NCBI GenBank assembly: GCA_027491255.1
Contig: JAIXWM010000114.1
Coordinates: forward strand, 1-32,387
Direction of reading: 5' to 3'
DNA: 32,387 bases
Source of the DNA: Rubrivivax sp.
Lineage (GTDB): Bacteria > Pseudomonadota > Gammaproteobacteria > Burkholderiales > Burkholderiaceae_C
Below are positions 32,297-32,387 of this stretch, piece by piece. Every line of letters starts with the position of its first letter. Position 1 is the first letter of the stretch. The notes under the pieces were generated by a model. It did not search any database and had not been told where the DNA came from. It was given only the letters and a program-made list of their open reading frames with translations. The position numbers were made by a program, and so were the translations under genes.

Positions 32297-32387
32297 TCAG
32301 ATCAGCACGCGATGGGTACGGCCCGGGTTGGGTTCCAGCTTGAGCAGGGTGGCCAGCGTCTGATGCCGCGGCTTGGGGCGGGTGGCC
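32297..32387 (-). CDS. C-terminal end of an unidentified protein, cut by window edge
   Basis: From the window's right edge the minus strand reads 29 codons to TGA at 32299–32297, ending LLKLEPNPGRTHRVLI. Almost every codon ends in G or C, as in true genes here, so this is probably the 3' end of a real gene whose start lies beyond the window. I do not recognise the family. Confidence 0.5.
   Translation of the reverse strand, partial: ATRPKPRHQTLATLLKLEPNPGRTHRVLI

Noticed and set aside
32291..32305. Short direct repeat (CAGATCAGATCAG)
   Set aside because: Two copies of a 5-base unit overlapping a stop codon; not enough to call a repeat or an insertion-element end.

Overview
This window is a large part of the photosynthesis gene cluster (PGC) of an aerobic-type purple phototroph. 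Base composition is very GC-rich with strong G/C bias at third codon positions. The gene order bchP–pucC-like–bchG–ppsR–aerR / bchFNBHLM–lhaA–puhABC–acsF–puhE, together with the flanking genes, points to Burkholderiales of the Rubrivivax/Roseateles type. That placement is inferred from gene order and protein character; no search was run.

Layout. (1) 1–2715: non-photosynthetic flank: a partial DUF6502-like protein, an Lrp/AsnC regulator, and a divergent PLP-dependent cysteine-synthase-family enzyme. (2) 2716–20110, minus strand: a superoperon of about 17.4 kb read bchF→bchN→bchB→bchH→bchL→bchM→lhaA→puhA→puhB→puhC→acsF→puhE→crtI→crtB→small membrane ORF. Seven junctions are overlaps of 1 or 4 nt and bchB/bchH overlap by 29 nt, so the block looks translationally coupled. 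(3) 20111–20447: divergent control region with a near-perfect 34-bp palindrome built from PpsR/CrtJ-type half-sites. (4) 20448–26734, plus strand: aerR/ppaA (B12-domain antirepressor), ppsR/crtJ (redox repressor), bchG, a PucC-family transporter and bchP. (5) 26903–30886, plus strand: a tightly overlapping dipeptide/oligopeptide-type ABC operon (two permeases, two ATPases) with no binding protein nearby. (6) 31198–32154, minus: an alpha/beta hydrolase, then the 3' end of an unidentified minus-strand gene running off the window.

How the genes work together. BchH (chelatase subunit), BchM (methyltransferase), AcsF (oxygen-dependent cyclase), BchLNB (dark-operative protochlorophyllide reductase), BchF (vinyl hydratase), BchG (esterification) and BchP (tail reduction) cover much of bacteriochlorophyll a synthesis. 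PuhA is the reaction-centre H subunit. PuhB, PuhC, PuhE and LhaA are assembly factors. CrtB and CrtI make and desaturate phytoene. AerR and PpsR are the likely controllers, acting on the shared bchF/aerR operator and probably on a second site before bchG. Not in this window: bchCXYZ, bchID, bchJ, pufBALMC, and crtA/C/D/E/F, which must lie elsewhere. No tRNA, rRNA, CRISPR array or recognisable insertion sequence was seen.
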